Assembly: GCA_020850225.1 (NCBI GenBank) | Contig: JADZFD010000090.1 | Location: 27,496-91,495 of the forward strand | Length of the DNA: 64,000 nt | Reading direction: 5' to 3' | DNA from: Saprospiraceae bacterium | Lineage (GTDB): Bacteria; Bacteroidota; Bacteroidia; Chitinophagales; Saprospiraceae | Shown: one piece after another, positions 44,987 to 54,530 of the stretch | How the letters are laid out: every line of letters starts with the position of its first letter | Position numbering within the stretch: position 1 is the stretch's first letter | The notes under the pieces: generated by a model | The model's input: only the letters and a program-made list of their open reading frames with translations | What the model was told of the DNA's origin: nothing | The model's database searches: none | Made by a program: the position numbers and the translations under genes

Positions 44987-45772
44987 TTATTCTACCAACC
45001 TTCCATTTCTATTGATAAAATTACTACCTGCCTGTTGTGTCCCCATCAACATTATGTGCTGAATATTGACATATCCTGGCTGTGAAATCATATAATAAAT
45101 GGCATTAGCTACATCTTTTGCTTTCAAGGGTGAAAAATCTTCATATATACGTGCTTTTTCACTATCTCCATCAAAACGCACCAAGGCAAATTCTGTTTGT
45201 TCAACGTGTCCCGGTGATACCTGTCCTACCCTGATATTATGTTTATACAAGTCAAGTCTCATGGATTTGGTCAATGCATCCACTGCATATTTTGTAGCTG
45301 AATACACGTTTCCGTTAGGATAAACCTCGTGACCCGCAGTTGAACATACATTGATAATCTGTCCTTTATGCTGACTCACCATAACCTGAGTTACTATTCG
45401 CGATATATAGAGAAGTCCCTTGATGTTGGTATCAATCATGGTTTCCCAGTCGGACAAACTTCCTTGATGTACAGGGGCAAGACCTTTGGCGAGGCCGGCA
45501 TTATTAATAAGTACATCCACGTTTTTCCAGGTGTCATTCAGCGAATTCCATGCAAGTTCTACTGCAGTGTTGTCTCTAATATCAAAACAAAGGGTAATTA
45601 TCTCAACCCCGTATTTATGAGTTAATTTTTCTTTTATCTCCTGAAGTTTATCATTTCTTCTTCCTGTTATTATTAGATTGTATCCTTTTTTAGCCAGTAA
45701 TTTGGCTGTCGCAAACCCAATACCAGAGGTAGCGCCGGTAATCATTACGATTTTTACATAAGGTGTTTTCAT
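44987..45772 (-). CDS. Short-chain dehydrogenase/reductase (YdfG-like)
   Basis: This 261-residue cytosolic NADP(H)-dependent oxidoreductase has the cofactor motif TGATSGIG at residues 14-21 with a following TGRR that favours NADP. NNAGLA, the catalytic Ser (NVCSTAG) and YSATK (Tyr-x3-Lys) are all present. The C-terminal part, with PGHVEQTEF and IQHIMLMGTQQ, resembles E. coli YdfG, a 3-hydroxy acid dehydrogenase acting on serine or allo-threonine. The substrate is inferred only by family. It starts 22 bases after the TlpA-like gene, probably the same transcript. Confidence 0.9.
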   Translation of the reverse strand: MKTPYVKIVMITGATSGIGFATAKLLAKKGYNLIITGRRNDKLQEIKEKLTHKYGVEIITLCFDIRDNTAVELAWNSLNDTWKNVDVLINNAGLAKGLAPVHQGSLSDWETMIDTNIKGLLYISRIVTQVMVSQHKGQIINVCSTAGHEVYPNGNVYSATKYAVDALTKSMRLDLYKHNIRVGQVSPGHVEQTEFALVRFDGDSEKARIYEDFSPLKAKDVANAIYYMISQPGYVNIQHIMLMGTQQAGSNFINRNGRLVE

Positions 45773-45794
45773 CTTTAAAAAATTATAAATAGAA

Positions 45795-47084
45795 TTACGG
45801 ATTGTTTCTCGCCCGTCCTATCAACTTATCAAATTCATGTATGAAAGTATTATAATCTTTTGTCGCGGGGCCATTGAATCCTGTGTGAATACCAATAATC
45901 TTATTGGACTTGTCAGTAACTACCAGAGTTGGATAAGAGGTGATACCACTGAGTTGTGGCAACCGGGATGATGCTGTTTGTTTGTCGTAATATCCGCCAT
46001 ATAACACGGGATGCTGTATCTGCATTCTGTCTTTGAATCTTCTAAGAGATTCAACTGATTTGAGCGAATCCTTGTATCTTTCAAATCCAATAGTGAAGAC
46101 TGCGATATCATCATTTTTGTGATTTGAAATATAATCCTGTAGAAAAACGGTTTCATCCATGCAATTCGGGCACCAGGTGCCCATAATCTGAATAATTTTA
46201 ACTTTGTTGCTATATTCAGGATCCAGATTGCTTACTGATTTTCCATCAGTATCGGAAAATGAAAATTCCATTTTATCCTTTACGGCTTTGGTTATAGAGA
46301 AAGCATCTCTAAGTTCAGCCGATTTAACAAGCTCACCTTCCCAACTCTCGATATATTTACTGCCGGATCTGAAAGTACCACTTATTTTCCCGTTTTCAAC
46401 CAATCCTGTAAACAAAAATACATGTGCACCATCAAAGGAAGACAAATACAATTTGTGGCCTAACATTTTACCCTCGAGAAATCGATAGTCACCCGTTTCC
46501 GTCTGAAAAGTGCCCACTACCCTATCTTTGTCCTGTTTGAACGTACCAATAGCAGGATACTTGTCTTCAGGCTTGTCTCCGAATGTACAATTCCAGATAC
46601 CATCTACAGACTCAACATGCGATTGTTCTGTCCAGTCAAATCTGTCGGACTTCCCATGAACGGCTTTAAAAGGGATTTTATAGTCGTTGAGATAATTGAC
46701 AATCCAATCTCCTTCCATCACGCCATCCTCATAGATAGCACTTATTTTGGTGTCATACACAGGAAAATTAATAAGGATGGTGTCCTTGGCAGTGGATTTA
46801 TCCCTGTTGAAACTGATATCTGTTACTTTTATTCTTTCTGTATCATTATGTATCACGATATGGAAAGTGGTATCATTGTCATAAATGACATCAAAGGTAA
46901 AAGGAACTTCACTGTCTATATCAAATTTCTTGACAATATCCCTGTCGTCACCATATTTGACAACAGGTGTTCTGTCCAACAGAAAAACGCCTCTCCAGAT
47001 TCCCGGAGGTATCTTCTCAAATGTTTTTATCGGAGACACACAACCTGATAACGCCATAATAAAAATAAGGGGCAAATACTTCAT
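45795..47084 (-). CDS. TlpA-family thioredoxin-like lipoprotein with extended N-terminus
   Basis: The 429-residue protein has a lipobox (MALSGC, Cys at about 15). A long beta-rich N-terminal region (about 20-270) resembles the DUF4369-type lipocalin-like domains of Bacteroidota oxidoreductases. A thioredoxin domain follows (about 280-420) with the redox motif WCPNC and the cis-Pro segment SYPTLVV. It should catalyse disulphide exchange at the periplasmic face of the membrane, for example in cytochrome c maturation or protection of secreted proteins. The SDR gene follows after 22 bases. Confidence 0.88.
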   Translation of the reverse strand: MKYLPLIFIMALSGCVSPIKTFEKIPPGIWRGVFLLDRTPVVKYGDDRDIVKKFDIDSEVPFTFDVIYDNDTTFHIVIHNDTERIKVTDISFNRDKSTAKDTILINFPVYDTKISAIYEDGVMEGDWIVNYLNDYKIPFKAVHGKSDRFDWTEQSHVESVDGIWNCTFGDKPEDKYPAIGTFKQDKDRVVGTFQTETGDYRFLEGKMLGHKLYLSSFDGAHVFLFTGLVENGKISGTFRSGSKYIESWEGELVKSAELRDAFSITKAVKDKMEFSFSDTDGKSVSNLDPEYSNKVKIIQIMGTWCPNCMDETVFLQDYISNHKNDDIAVFTIGFERYKDSLKSVESLRRFKDRMQIQHPVLYGGYYDKQTASSRLPQLSGITSYPTLVVTDKSNKIIGIHTGFNGPATKDYNTFIHEFDKLIGRARNNP

Positions 47085-47181
47085 TCGTCATTGAATACTA
47101 CTTATTAAAATATATATTAACCAAAATAGTTTAGCAATTAATCATTAAAAAACTAATTAGGAGGCTAAGATTAATACAATA

Positions 47182-47706
47182 TCAATCGCTACTTTTCTCA
47201 CCTACAAAGTTATCTTCCTTGTTTTTAAACAGGATATTGAATGTTGTAAGGCTACCATAAATCCGGGTAATATATTGTTGCAAATTGATCTTGTCTTCAT
47301 CAGATAATGCAGATGCATTGATACGCTGTTCCATAACCCTCAGTCTGTCCCTAACCATAACAATCTTATGAAAAAAGGCTTCTATTGGGATTTCCTTAGG
47401 CTTAAGTGATGTATCTTCCGGTTTAAGAATCATGGTACCATTCGTCCATTTATCTCCCAATGGTACAACTTCAGATATATCTGACCATGTTTTAAGTATT
47501 TTGATGAGCGATTGTTCAGCCTCAGAAAAAGAAACTTTGTCATCTGCTTCTATTTGTTCAATTATCTCCCAAGCTTTATACTCCTTACCTACTATTTTTA
47601 TACCATAGGTAATAAAGCATACCTTATATGCTGCCACCTCAGCACCTATCACTACCCCATCCCCGAATGCGGGATGTTTAACTCTCGATCCGATTCCTAA
47701 TATCAT
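47182..47706 (-). CDS. Hypothetical protein with a UvrD/PcrA Tudor-like N-terminal domain
   Basis: This 174-residue protein has no signal peptide. Its first 45 residues (GSRVKHPAFGDGVVIGAE, then VCFITYGIKIVGKEY) match the pattern of the C-terminal Tudor-like domain of UvrD/PcrA helicases, which binds RNA polymerase. The remainder is alpha-helical and rich in Glu/Lys. No catalytic motif is visible. A protein-interaction role in transcription or repair is possible but unproven. Confidence 0.65.
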   Translation of the reverse strand: MILGIGSRVKHPAFGDGVVIGAEVAAYKVCFITYGIKIVGKEYKAWEIIEQIEADDKVSFSEAEQSLIKILKTWSDISEVVPLGDKWTNGTMILKPEDTSLKPKEIPIEAFFHKIVMVRDRLRVMEQRINASALSDEDKINLQQYITRIYGSLTTFNILFKNKEDNFVGEKSSD

Positions 47707-47856
47707 AATGTTAATTTATTTTCCATTTAATGTATTGCGATATAGTGTAAAGATATGTTCTACTTATTTATTAAAAAAAAAAATCAAAAAATTGTCTTAT
47801 CTATTAATAATAAAGAAATAATCAGTAACTATACTTACTAATAGTCTTACAGGGAA

Positions 47857-48456
47857 TTATTCCAGTAACTTAGCCAGAAAATTCTTTGTAATATCCGGAA
47901 CCATTAGATTGGCAGCCTTGGTCATTTCATCGGCAGTCTGCAAAGTTCCGTTAAATCCCAGCGTCAGGAGGTAATTATCACCGATATTCCAGGTTATTCT
48001 TCCCAATTCTGCAGAATAAACATACCTGATTTTTCCAGCATAACCTTCTTTATATTCCATCTTTCTGTTGGTAGAACTTTCATATTCACCATGCTCTATC
48101 CTATTGTCCAGTGTGAAGGATATAAACGTAGGTGCTTCGATATATACAGGATTGGTGCTGATCTGAAATATCATCCCATTGTAAGTTGACTCACCATTGA
48201 TTATAGTATAAAATGTAGATTTGACATTGTTGTTGGCTGAGCCTTTGGAACTACGTGGTGATAATTTTTCTTCAGCAACGTTGAGTACACTTGCTACCAT
48301 TGAAAGTGATACTACATCTTTAGGATTGGGTATTTTCAGGAGATCCGGATTTACTATTTTACCAAAATCAAATGTATTGCCTGAAAGATAACCCTGCGCT
48401 ATACCTGAAGTATAAATAAAAGATGCAATAATTAAGGTTAACAGTCTGTTTGTCAT
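47857..48456 (-). CDS. Hypothetical secreted protein
   Basis: This 199-residue protein has a signal peptide (about 1-20, ending GIAQ). I do not recognise the family. The mature part is mixed alpha/beta with a Ser/Asn-rich loop (SPRSSKGSANNNVKS), several beta strands (YNGMIFQIST, RIEHGEYESS) and a C-terminal helix. A TACCTTTG element lies 20 bases upstream. It is flanked by a lipoprotein gene upstream and the Tudor-like gene downstream on the same strand, each more than 90 bases away. Confidence 0.65.
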   Translation of the reverse strand: MTNRLLTLIIASFIYTSGIAQGYLSGNTFDFGKIVNPDLLKIPNPKDVVSLSMVASVLNVAEEKLSPRSSKGSANNNVKSTFYTIINGESTYNGMIFQISTNPVYIEAPTFISFTLDNRIEHGEYESSTNRKMEYKEGYAGKIRYVYSAELGRITWNIGDNYLLTLGFNGTLQTADEMTKAANLMVPDITKNFLAKLLE

Positions 48457-48475
48457 TAATATATAATTTAATATG

Positions 48476-48483
48476 CAAAGGTA
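48476..48483 (-). promoter_or_regulatory. Candidate -7 element of the hypothetical secreted protein gene
   Basis: On the minus strand the sequence is TACCTTTG, an exact match to TAnnTTTG, 20 bases before the start codon. The implied leader is about 12 bases. Confidence 0.42.
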
Positions 48484-48555
48484 ATATTTAAAGTTGTAAC
48501 ACAGGAACTAAACCGGAATTTAAGATGAATTTAGTAATTTTCCGATTCAAAGTAT

Positions 48556-50025
48556 TTATAGTTCATAGCAACCTATATCCGGCGTGGATTTTCGTGTTTT
48601 GCCTTCAATATCAGTTTTAATTTTATCGATACCAATGCCTTTATTCAGTAAAACAGACATACTGTCTGGCCGGTAATTGTTCTTCCTGAAATCTGAAAAT
48701 AGTTTTTCATTTCCTTTCAGATTTAAACAATCCTGGGTAAAATCAAAAAAGTCAGGTATATTTTTAGGTGATACCAGATCTTTTACTCTGAAAGCACTAT
48801 TAGTGAATTTGTATATAAAACTATTCGGATTTCCTGACCAGTTAATGAGATTGATTTCGTCTTCATCACTACCTGTAAGAACACTATTGGTAAACGACGC
48901 TTGTAAAGGTTTTGTCTTGTATGCTGCCGGATTGAATGGATCAGTAGTATAGTAGTCAGTTAGTATAACGGCTTCATTATTACCTTCGAAACTACCGACA
49001 GTACAATAATTAAATTCATATCTGCCCCCATATGTTAATTGCAGACAATACGATGCGCTTCCGTAAAAAAGACAATTTTCAGCATATATATCAGAATACC
49101 TGGATGCGACACAGGGGCCTCCGGTATTAAATACGCTGCAACCCTTCATTATAAGTTGCGAAAGAGAATCCGTACGAACACCAATAATGGCATTTTTGAT
49201 GGTTGTAAAGGATAATATATTTTGAGTTGATTCCTGCCAGAACATTAGTCCTGCCCATTGCGACTTGACATCTTTGTAGGACTCTTCCAGTCTGTCACCC
49301 TGAAAAACAACCGGATTTTCAGGGGTTCCCCTTGCGTCAAGACTACCATCCTTCAGAAAAATAAGCAAACCGTCATTGTATACCTGAGATTCATTACGAA
49401 TGATACCGCCATGTACATAAATACGTGTGCCCGGTGGTAAAACAATCTTGCAACTATCAATATATAGTATTCCGTAAATCACATAGGGTTTGGGGTCGTC
49501 CCAGAGCTGTTCACCAAAATTACAGGACAATAAATATGCATTTCCCTTTCCATTGGAAGGGGTGATATAATTTGCATTCTGTCCCCATGCTTCCAGGACA
49601 ACAGATGATGTAATACCATTTACGCTGACATTTATACGGTCTTCGATGATAAAAGGAGAAACACTGACAGGCTGATCCGGATCTATTGTCACTTCTACAA
49701 AAACATAAATGCTGTCATTTCCACCTATTTCAACGTTTTTGACTACCGGGCCTTGAATACCATCGACGTTTATACGGAAAAAAGAATTGGGGTTCTCGAG
49801 TTTAATATCAACCAAAACAGGTAAGGTATGGGGATTATATACTTTAAGGTAACGGGTTGCAGAGCCAATAGTGGTAAAAACCGTATCAATGCGCAACGTA
49901 TCCTGTGAGAAAGCCAAATCAACGTCCCTACCCTCGTAATAATCATCACGTTGGCAAGCACCAAGCGCAATGAATGCAATCAAAATACTTACCCATAAAA
50001 TATTGTCTGCGAACAATTTATTCAT
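48556..50025 (-). CDS. Surface lipoprotein with right-handed beta-helix region
   Basis: This 489-residue protein has a lipobox (IALGAC, Cys near residue 24) followed by Q-R-D-D. Residues 40-140 form an Ig-like sandwich (LRIDTVFTTIGSATRYLKVYN). Residues 160-440 carry successive turns typical of parallel beta-helices (IYVHGGIIRNESQVYNDGLL, FTTIKNAIIGVRTDS, GRYEFNYCTVGSFEGN). The C-terminal PDIGCYEL is the ending seen in many Bacteroidota 'choice-of-anchor Q' type proteins. The function is unknown; polysaccharide binding at the surface is a reasonable guess. A well-formed promoter lies just upstream. Confidence 0.82.
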   Translation of the reverse strand: MNKLFADNILWVSILIAFIALGACQRDDYYEGRDVDLAFSQDTLRIDTVFTTIGSATRYLKVYNPHTLPVLVDIKLENPNSFFRINVDGIQGPVVKNVEIGGNDSIYVFVEVTIDPDQPVSVSPFIIEDRINVSVNGITSSVVLEAWGQNANYITPSNGKGNAYLLSCNFGEQLWDDPKPYVIYGILYIDSCKIVLPPGTRIYVHGGIIRNESQVYNDGLLIFLKDGSLDARGTPENPVVFQGDRLEESYKDVKSQWAGLMFWQESTQNILSFTTIKNAIIGVRTDSLSQLIMKGCSVFNTGGPCVASRYSDIYAENCLFYGSASYCLQLTYGGRYEFNYCTVGSFEGNNEAVILTDYYTTDPFNPAAYKTKPLQASFTNSVLTGSDEDEINLINWSGNPNSFIYKFTNSAFRVKDLVSPKNIPDFFDFTQDCLNLKGNEKLFSDFRKNNYRPDSMSVLLNKGIGIDKIKTDIEGKTRKSTPDIGCYEL

Positions 50026-50041
50026 ATAATGATTTATAATG

Positions 50042-50069
50042 CAAATTTAAACGGTGCAAATTAAGACAA
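50042..50069 (-). promoter_or_regulatory. Bacteroidota-type promoter of the beta-helix lipoprotein gene
   Basis: On the minus strand a TTG at 50067-50069 is separated by 17 bases from TAAATTTG at 50042-50049. Both elements and the spacing fit the Bacteroidota consensus. The -7 element is 17 bases before the start codon. Confidence 0.5.
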
Positions 50070-50190
50070 TATTGTAAATAAGTGATTTTTAAGGTTAATG
50101 AAAAATTAATTTTTTCCTGATTAAAAATGGCATTTTTATTATACTAAGCGACATTATTTATAAATAAAATAGAAAGATAGTGGCTAATGT

Positions 50191-51243
50191 TTACTCACCC
50201 AATATCCAGGCACCGGTATTGATTTTTTGCCTAATCTCCATCTTGAAGGAATCCCGGTTGTGCTGCTGACAATCAAATATGATACCCACCCGGTGAAAAC
50301 CACCAAAATACTCTGTGTAAACGCTATAACCATTCTTCATCAGAGATTTTTTTAATTTATCAGCATTTGAAAGCGATTTGAATGAACCGGTAATGATTAC
50401 ACATTCTGAGCCTTTCAGTATAGTAGTTGGGACTGTATTTTGGCTTATTTCTTTTTTGGGTGCTACAGATTTTTCAGCAACTTTAGTTAGAATTTCAGGT
50501 GTTTTTTCAACTACCTTTAAATTAGCTGTTGACTCAATACCTTTAGTGTCAGAAGGTATATCTGCTTTAGCTCCCAGCGTTTCCTGATTTATATCTTTAT
50601 CATGTATGGTGTCACTGGCAGGTAGTGAGTCTATCTGAGTTACAATCTGCTGGTTTTCCGGAACAACTTTAACTGTTTCTGATTCTTTGTGCCACAACCA
50701 ATAAGCTATAAAAAACAAAACTGTCAGAATTGAAAGCAAAGGTAGTAGATATTGCTCTGTCACAGAAGGTTTAACTCTGTTAACTTGTCCCCGGATATCC
50801 GAAGAAAAGGATTCTTCGTGCCGTATATTATTAATCCCTACTGGCAGTGGAGATACGCTAAGTACATTGAGACCTCTGTATTTATTAAAAGTTTCCTGGT
50901 CTGTAACTGAAATCGAACCATTTTCAAAACTTCCAAAATAGGGTATTTCAAATTTATTACCGGATTGTTTTGCTGTATTAAAATCAGATATCAGTGTCGA
51001 CTGTATTGCTGTAGCAAGATTTGTATCCATGCCATCTAAAACAAGTAAATCTGCGAAAGTCGAAATTTGACTGGCAGTACTGTCATATTGCAACTGCGTA
51101 GCAGGCGGATTCAGCACAGTCATAAATTGTTGAAAAGAAGCATCCTTGAAGACAAGTTTAAAAAAACCCACTTCTGGCACAAAAACACTTTCGTGCTCCA
51201 TCAACATGCGGTACAGATACCCTGGATAACTTTGATTTTGCAT
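50191..51243 (-). CDS. HU-CCDC81 / SPOR domain membrane protein
   Basis: This 350-residue protein has two prokaryotic HU-type CCDC81-like domains at the N-terminus (about 1-60 and 65-145; VPEVGFFKLVFKD, FEIPYFGSFENGS). A single transmembrane helix follows (LLPLLSILTVLFFIAYWLW, about 168-186), then a low-complexity linker and a C-terminal SPOR domain (about 275-350; CVIITGSFKSLSNADKLKK, GGFHRVGIIF). SPOR binds denuded peptidoglycan at the septum. The cytoplasmic HU-like part could bind DNA or protein, linking the nucleoid with the division site. A TAATTTTG element lies 46 bases upstream. Confidence 0.88.
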   Translation of the reverse strand: MQNQSYPGYLYRMLMEHESVFVPEVGFFKLVFKDASFQQFMTVLNPPATQLQYDSTASQISTFADLLVLDGMDTNLATAIQSTLISDFNTAKQSGNKFEIPYFGSFENGSISVTDQETFNKYRGLNVLSVSPLPVGINNIRHEESFSSDIRGQVNRVKPSVTEQYLLPLLSILTVLFFIAYWLWHKESETVKVVPENQQIVTQIDSLPASDTIHDKDINQETLGAKADIPSDTKGIESTANLKVVEKTPEILTKVAEKSVAPKKEISQNTVPTTILKGSECVIITGSFKSLSNADKLKKSLMKNGYSVYTEYFGGFHRVGIIFDCQQHNRDSFKMEIRQKINTGAWILGE

Positions 51244-51288
51244 TCAGATATTATAGAACTACTACCATCCCTACTGAAATAATTATGC

Positions 51289-51296
51289 CAAAATTA
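51289..51296 (-). promoter_or_regulatory. Candidate -7 element of the HU/SPOR gene
   Basis: On the minus strand this reads TAATTTTG, matching TAnnTTTG, 46 bases before the start codon. No -33 element is clear. Confidence 0.35.
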
Positions 51297-51378
51297 CAAT
51301 TTCCTGCTTTTGTAGCCTAATTATTGGAATCAAGATTCTAAATTTACACTTTATTATACCTCCAACCTTAGTAATATC

Positions 51379-52341
51379 ATGAAATTTCTCTCATATGGCG
51401 TGATGACTTATATGCTACTCGCATTAATATGGTGGACGGTGTTACTGAGTAAAAACAATAATGAAATATATAAAAAGAATATTGAACTTACTCAACTGAA
51501 TGCCCGTATAGATAACCTGCCAAAGGTATATCTGGATATTAAATCAGATCAGATACATCTGCATCATGAACGTATACGACAAATGATAATCGGGGAAGGA
51601 CTGGTTTTTGGCTTGTCTCTGATACTGGGCATGTGGATGGTACAGAATGCATTCAACAAGGAGATAGAACAAACGAGAAATCAAAAGAATTTTTTACTAT
51701 CTATCACGCATGAGTTTAAGTCACCTATCGCAGCCATACAACTCATAACGGAGACACTTCTTAAACGCAGGATTGAAAAGGAACAACAGGAAGATTTATA
51801 CCATAGCATTCTTTCCGAAAACAAGCGATTGGAGTTGCTAATAAACAATCTGTTACTGGCAGCCAGATTAGAAAATAGCTATCAGTTCAATTTTGAACGT
51901 TTAGATATCAATAGTATTATTAAAAAATGTATTGATCATCAAACAATTACAAACCCTGAATCAATAATTCACTTTAATGGCGAACAGCCTGTATATATAT
52001 CGGGAGACCGGACTGCCATCGTTTCGGTATTTACCAATCTGATTGAAAATGGCATTAAGTATGGAAGTGCCCGACCCCTAATCCAAATCAGTCAATTCAT
52101 AATCGACAAACATTTGCACATTGCCATCAAAGATAATGGCACAGGAATACCCGACAAAGAGAAAGGAAAGGTATTCAATCAGTTTTACAGGATGGGAAAT
52201 GAAGAAACACGCAAAACAAAAGGAACAGGACTTGGGTTGTATATAACAAACAAATTTGTCAAAGCACATAATGGTAAAATTATAATTGAAGACAATCCTG
52301 ATGGCGGAACGATTTTCAATGTTATTCTACCTCTAATTTAA
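51379..52341 (+). CDS. Membrane sensor histidine kinase
   Basis: This 320-residue kinase has two transmembrane helices (about 5-23 and 70-90) enclosing a short 45-residue periplasmic loop. The catalytic core follows directly, without HAMP or PAS: the H box SITHEFKSPIAA with the phospho-accepting His near residue 112, the N box NLIENGIKYG, G1 DNGTGIP, the F box and G2 GTGLGLY. The small sensing loop suggests detection of an envelope or membrane signal. The response regulator begins 18 bases downstream, forming a two-gene two-component system. Confidence 0.94.
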   Translation: MKFLSYGVMTYMLLALIWWTVLLSKNNNEIYKKNIELTQLNARIDNLPKVYLDIKSDQIHLHHERIRQMIIGEGLVFGLSLILGMWMVQNAFNKEIEQTRNQKNFLLSITHEFKSPIAAIQLITETLLKRRIEKEQQEDLYHSILSENKRLELLINNLLLAARLENSYQFNFERLDINSIIKKCIDHQTITNPESIIHFNGEQPVYISGDRTAIVSVFTNLIENGIKYGSARPLIQISQFIIDKHLHIAIKDNGTGIPDKEKGKVFNQFYRMGNEETRKTKGTGLGLYITNKFVKAHNGKIIIEDNPDGGTIFNVILPLI

Positions 52342-52359
52342 TCATTTTCAATAAAATAT

Positions 52360-53040
52360 ATGCGGATATTATTAGTAGAAGACGAGGAAGAAATCAGAAA
52401 GATCATCAGGATGAATCTGCTCATGGAAGGTTATGAAGTTGTCACTGCTGATAATGGCCTGAAAGCGCTGGAAATAGCTCAAAGCCAGCATTTTGACCTG
52501 ATGATTCTCGATGTAATGCTGCCGGAAGTCAATGGTTTTCAAATCTGCGAGCAGGTAAGACTACGCAATTCCAGAGTAGGCATCATAATCGTTTCAGCCA
52601 AGGATACTTCTGAAGACAGAGTTACCGGTTTAAAGCTTGGCGCTGATGATTATCTGACCAAACCCTTCAATCTGGAGGAATTGCTACTCCGCGTTCAGAA
52701 TCTGATTAAAAGGAGCAATGAGGATACGGTCAAATCTCTTGAATCCTATTCTTTTGGCAATAATAGCATTAATTTTGTTACCTACGAAGCTATTGGCCGC
52801 CACGGACACTTTCAGTTAACCCATAAGGAATCTCTCTTACTCAAATTGCTGATAGAACGTCAGCCTGAGGTTGTTTCACGCAATCAAATACTCCAAACAG
52901 TATGGGGATACGATGTTTATCCGTCTACCCGCACGATAGATAATTTTATTTTAGCTCTCAGAAAATATTTTGAGGAAGATCCGAGAAATCCCAAACACTT
53001 CCACTCAATCCGCAGTGTAGGATATAAATTTACACCCTAA
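52360..53040 (+). CDS. OmpR-family response regulator
   Basis: This 226-residue transcription factor is the cognate partner of the kinase immediately upstream. The receiver domain has the acidic pair VEDEEE, the phosphorylation site LDVMLPE (Asp near residue 51), SAK and LTKPF (Lys near 103). The C-terminal winged helix ([27 protein letters not shown]) binds DNA. Its stop codon overlaps the stop of the convergent ruvB gene by four bases. The target genes cannot be told from this sequence. Confidence 0.95.
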   Translation: MRILLVEDEEEIRKIIRMNLLMEGYEVVTADNGLKALEIAQSQHFDLMILDVMLPEVNGFQICEQVRLRNSRVGIIIVSAKDTSEDRVTGLKLGADDYLTKPFNLEELLLRVQNLIKRSNEDTVKSLESYSFGNNSINFVTYEAIGRHGHFQLTHKESLLLKLLIERQPEVVSRNQILQTVWGYDVYPSTRTIDNFILALRKYFEEDPRNPKHFHSIRSVGYKFTP

Positions 53041-54068
53041 AGGTCATTAAACAGGGTTCCGGGTACACCTGGTGGTACCTTACCTGTATGTTTATATGCC
53101 TTTGCAGTTGCTTCCCTTCCGCGTGGAGTACGCTGTATATATCCTTCCATAATCAGGAAAGGTTCGTGGACTTCTTCAATAGTACCTGCCTCCTCTCCCA
53201 CTGCAGTAGCAATTGTAGAAATTCCTACTGGTCCACCTTTGAATTTTTCGATTATAGTTGTTAGAATTCTGTTATCCATTTCATCCAGACCGCTTTCGTC
53301 TACATTGAGCGCATCCAGTCCAAATGAAGCAATTGCCATATCTATATCACCATTGCCTTTGATCTGGGCAAAGTCTCTTATCCGGCGCAGCAGCGCATTG
53401 GCTATACGTGGTGTGCCGCGGCTTCGGCGTGCTATCTCATAAGCACCATCGTCCGTTATTTTAACACCTAATATTTCGGCGCTTCTGAACAAAATCTTTT
53501 TTAAGGTATTGACATCATAATAATCAAGTAGAAATGTTATACCAAACCGTGCACGCATAGGAGCAGTCAGTAAGCCCATTCTGGTAGTAGCACCTACCAA
53601 TGTAAAAGGATTGAGATTGATCTGTATACTACGTGCGCTTGGTCCTGAATCAATCATTATGTCTATCCTATAGTCTTCCATAGCTGAATACAGGTATTCT
53701 TCAACTACGTTATTCAATCGGTGAATTTCATCAATAAACAGTACATCGCCTTCCTCAAGACTTGTCAGTAGTCCAGCCAAATCTCCAGGTTTTTCAAGAA
53801 CGGGTCCTGAAGTGAATTTCATATTGGTCTCAAGTTCGTGGGCTATGATATGGGACAACGTTGTTTTTCCCAACCCTGGCGGACCATGCAGTAAGACGTG
53901 ATCCAATGCTTCCTCACGAAGTTTGGCTGCTTTGATAAAGATATTTAGATTTTCAACAATTTTAGGCTGCCCGCTAAACTCAAGTAATTCCTTGGGTCTC
54001 AACGCCTTATCCACTTGCTTGTCTTCAGGTCTGAAGTGGGCTTGTGTAGGATCTAAGTTTTCATTCAT
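53037..54068 (-). CDS. ruvB: Holliday junction branch migration helicase RuvB
   Basis: RuvB is the hexameric AAA+ motor that, with RuvA, drives branch migration of Holliday junctions in recombination and repair. It has 343 residues. Walker A is [18 protein letters not shown] near residue 64, Walker B is LFIDEIHRL, sensor 1 is [18 protein letters not shown], and the C-terminal winged helix is present ([21 protein letters not shown]). It follows the Fe-S carrier gene by 15 bases on the minus strand. ruvA and ruvC are not nearby. Confidence 0.98.
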   Translation of the reverse strand: MNENLDPTQAHFRPEDKQVDKALRPKELLEFSGQPKIVENLNIFIKAAKLREEALDHVLLHGPPGLGKTTLSHIIAHELETNMKFTSGPVLEKPGDLAGLLTSLEEGDVLFIDEIHRLNNVVEEYLYSAMEDYRIDIMIDSGPSARSIQINLNPFTLVGATTRMGLLTAPMRARFGITFLLDYYDVNTLKKILFRSAEILGVKITDDGAYEIARRSRGTPRIANALLRRIRDFAQIKGNGDIDMAIASFGLDALNVDESGLDEMDNRILTTIIEKFKGGPVGISTIATAVGEEAGTIEEVHEPFLIMEGYIQRTPRGREATAKAYKHTGKVPPGVPGTLFNDL

Positions 54069-54083
54069 TACCGGAAATGCGTA

Positions 54084-54437
54084 CTATGCTGAGAAAGATG
54101 TCCCACAGCCACAAGTTTCTTTGGCATTTGGATTTGTAAAGATAAATCCACGATTATCCAGATCGTCCTTCCAGTCAATTTCCATGCCTATAAGGTAGAT
54201 GGAATGCGACTTTTCCATAAATACTTTCAATCCGTTGATTTCATAGACTTCATCTTTGTCTTTCTGCTCATCAAAACCCAGAATATAACTGAATCCGGAA
54301 CAGCCTCCACCTTTGACACCAATTCTGATTCCATGATTGACACTCAGGTTTTCTTCCTTAAAAATCCTGTTCAACTGCATGATGGCACTCTCTGTAAATG
54401 ATACAGGAACTGCTTTGGTTACAATATCTACTGACAT
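54084..54437 (-). CDS. A-type Fe-S cluster carrier (IscA/SufA/ErpA family)
   Basis: This 117-residue protein delivers iron-sulphur clusters to target enzymes. The three cluster-ligand Cys are in GGGCSGF near residue 48 and CGCG near residue 110. The fold strands VFMEKSHSIYLIGMEIDW are as in the family. The three subfamilies cannot be separated by eye. It lies 15 bases upstream of ruvB, with no obvious functional tie; the ferredoxin in this window is one conceivable client. Confidence 0.93.
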   Translation of the reverse strand: MSVDIVTKAVPVSFTESAIMQLNRIFKEENLSVNHGIRIGVKGGGCSGFSYILGFDEQKDKDEVYEINGLKVFMEKSHSIYLIGMEIDWKDDLDNRGFIFTNPNAKETCGCGTSFSA

Positions 54438-54494
54438 TAAAAACTATATTTTTTGAATTATTTGATTTTAATTTTCATAACACCTGTATCCGTG

Positions 54495-54530
54495 AAAAGG
54501 TTCAGTTCTATTGAACAGTTTGAACCTTTT
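54495..54530 (-). terminator. Probable terminator at the 3' end of the glucan phosphorylase gene
   Basis: AAAAGGTTCA (54495-54504) and TGAACCTTTT (54521-54530) form a 10-base-pair stem with an inner GTTC/GAAC hairpin. The right arm overlaps the last codons and stop of the phosphorylase gene, and the stem ends in TTTT on the minus strand. Confidence 0.55.
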
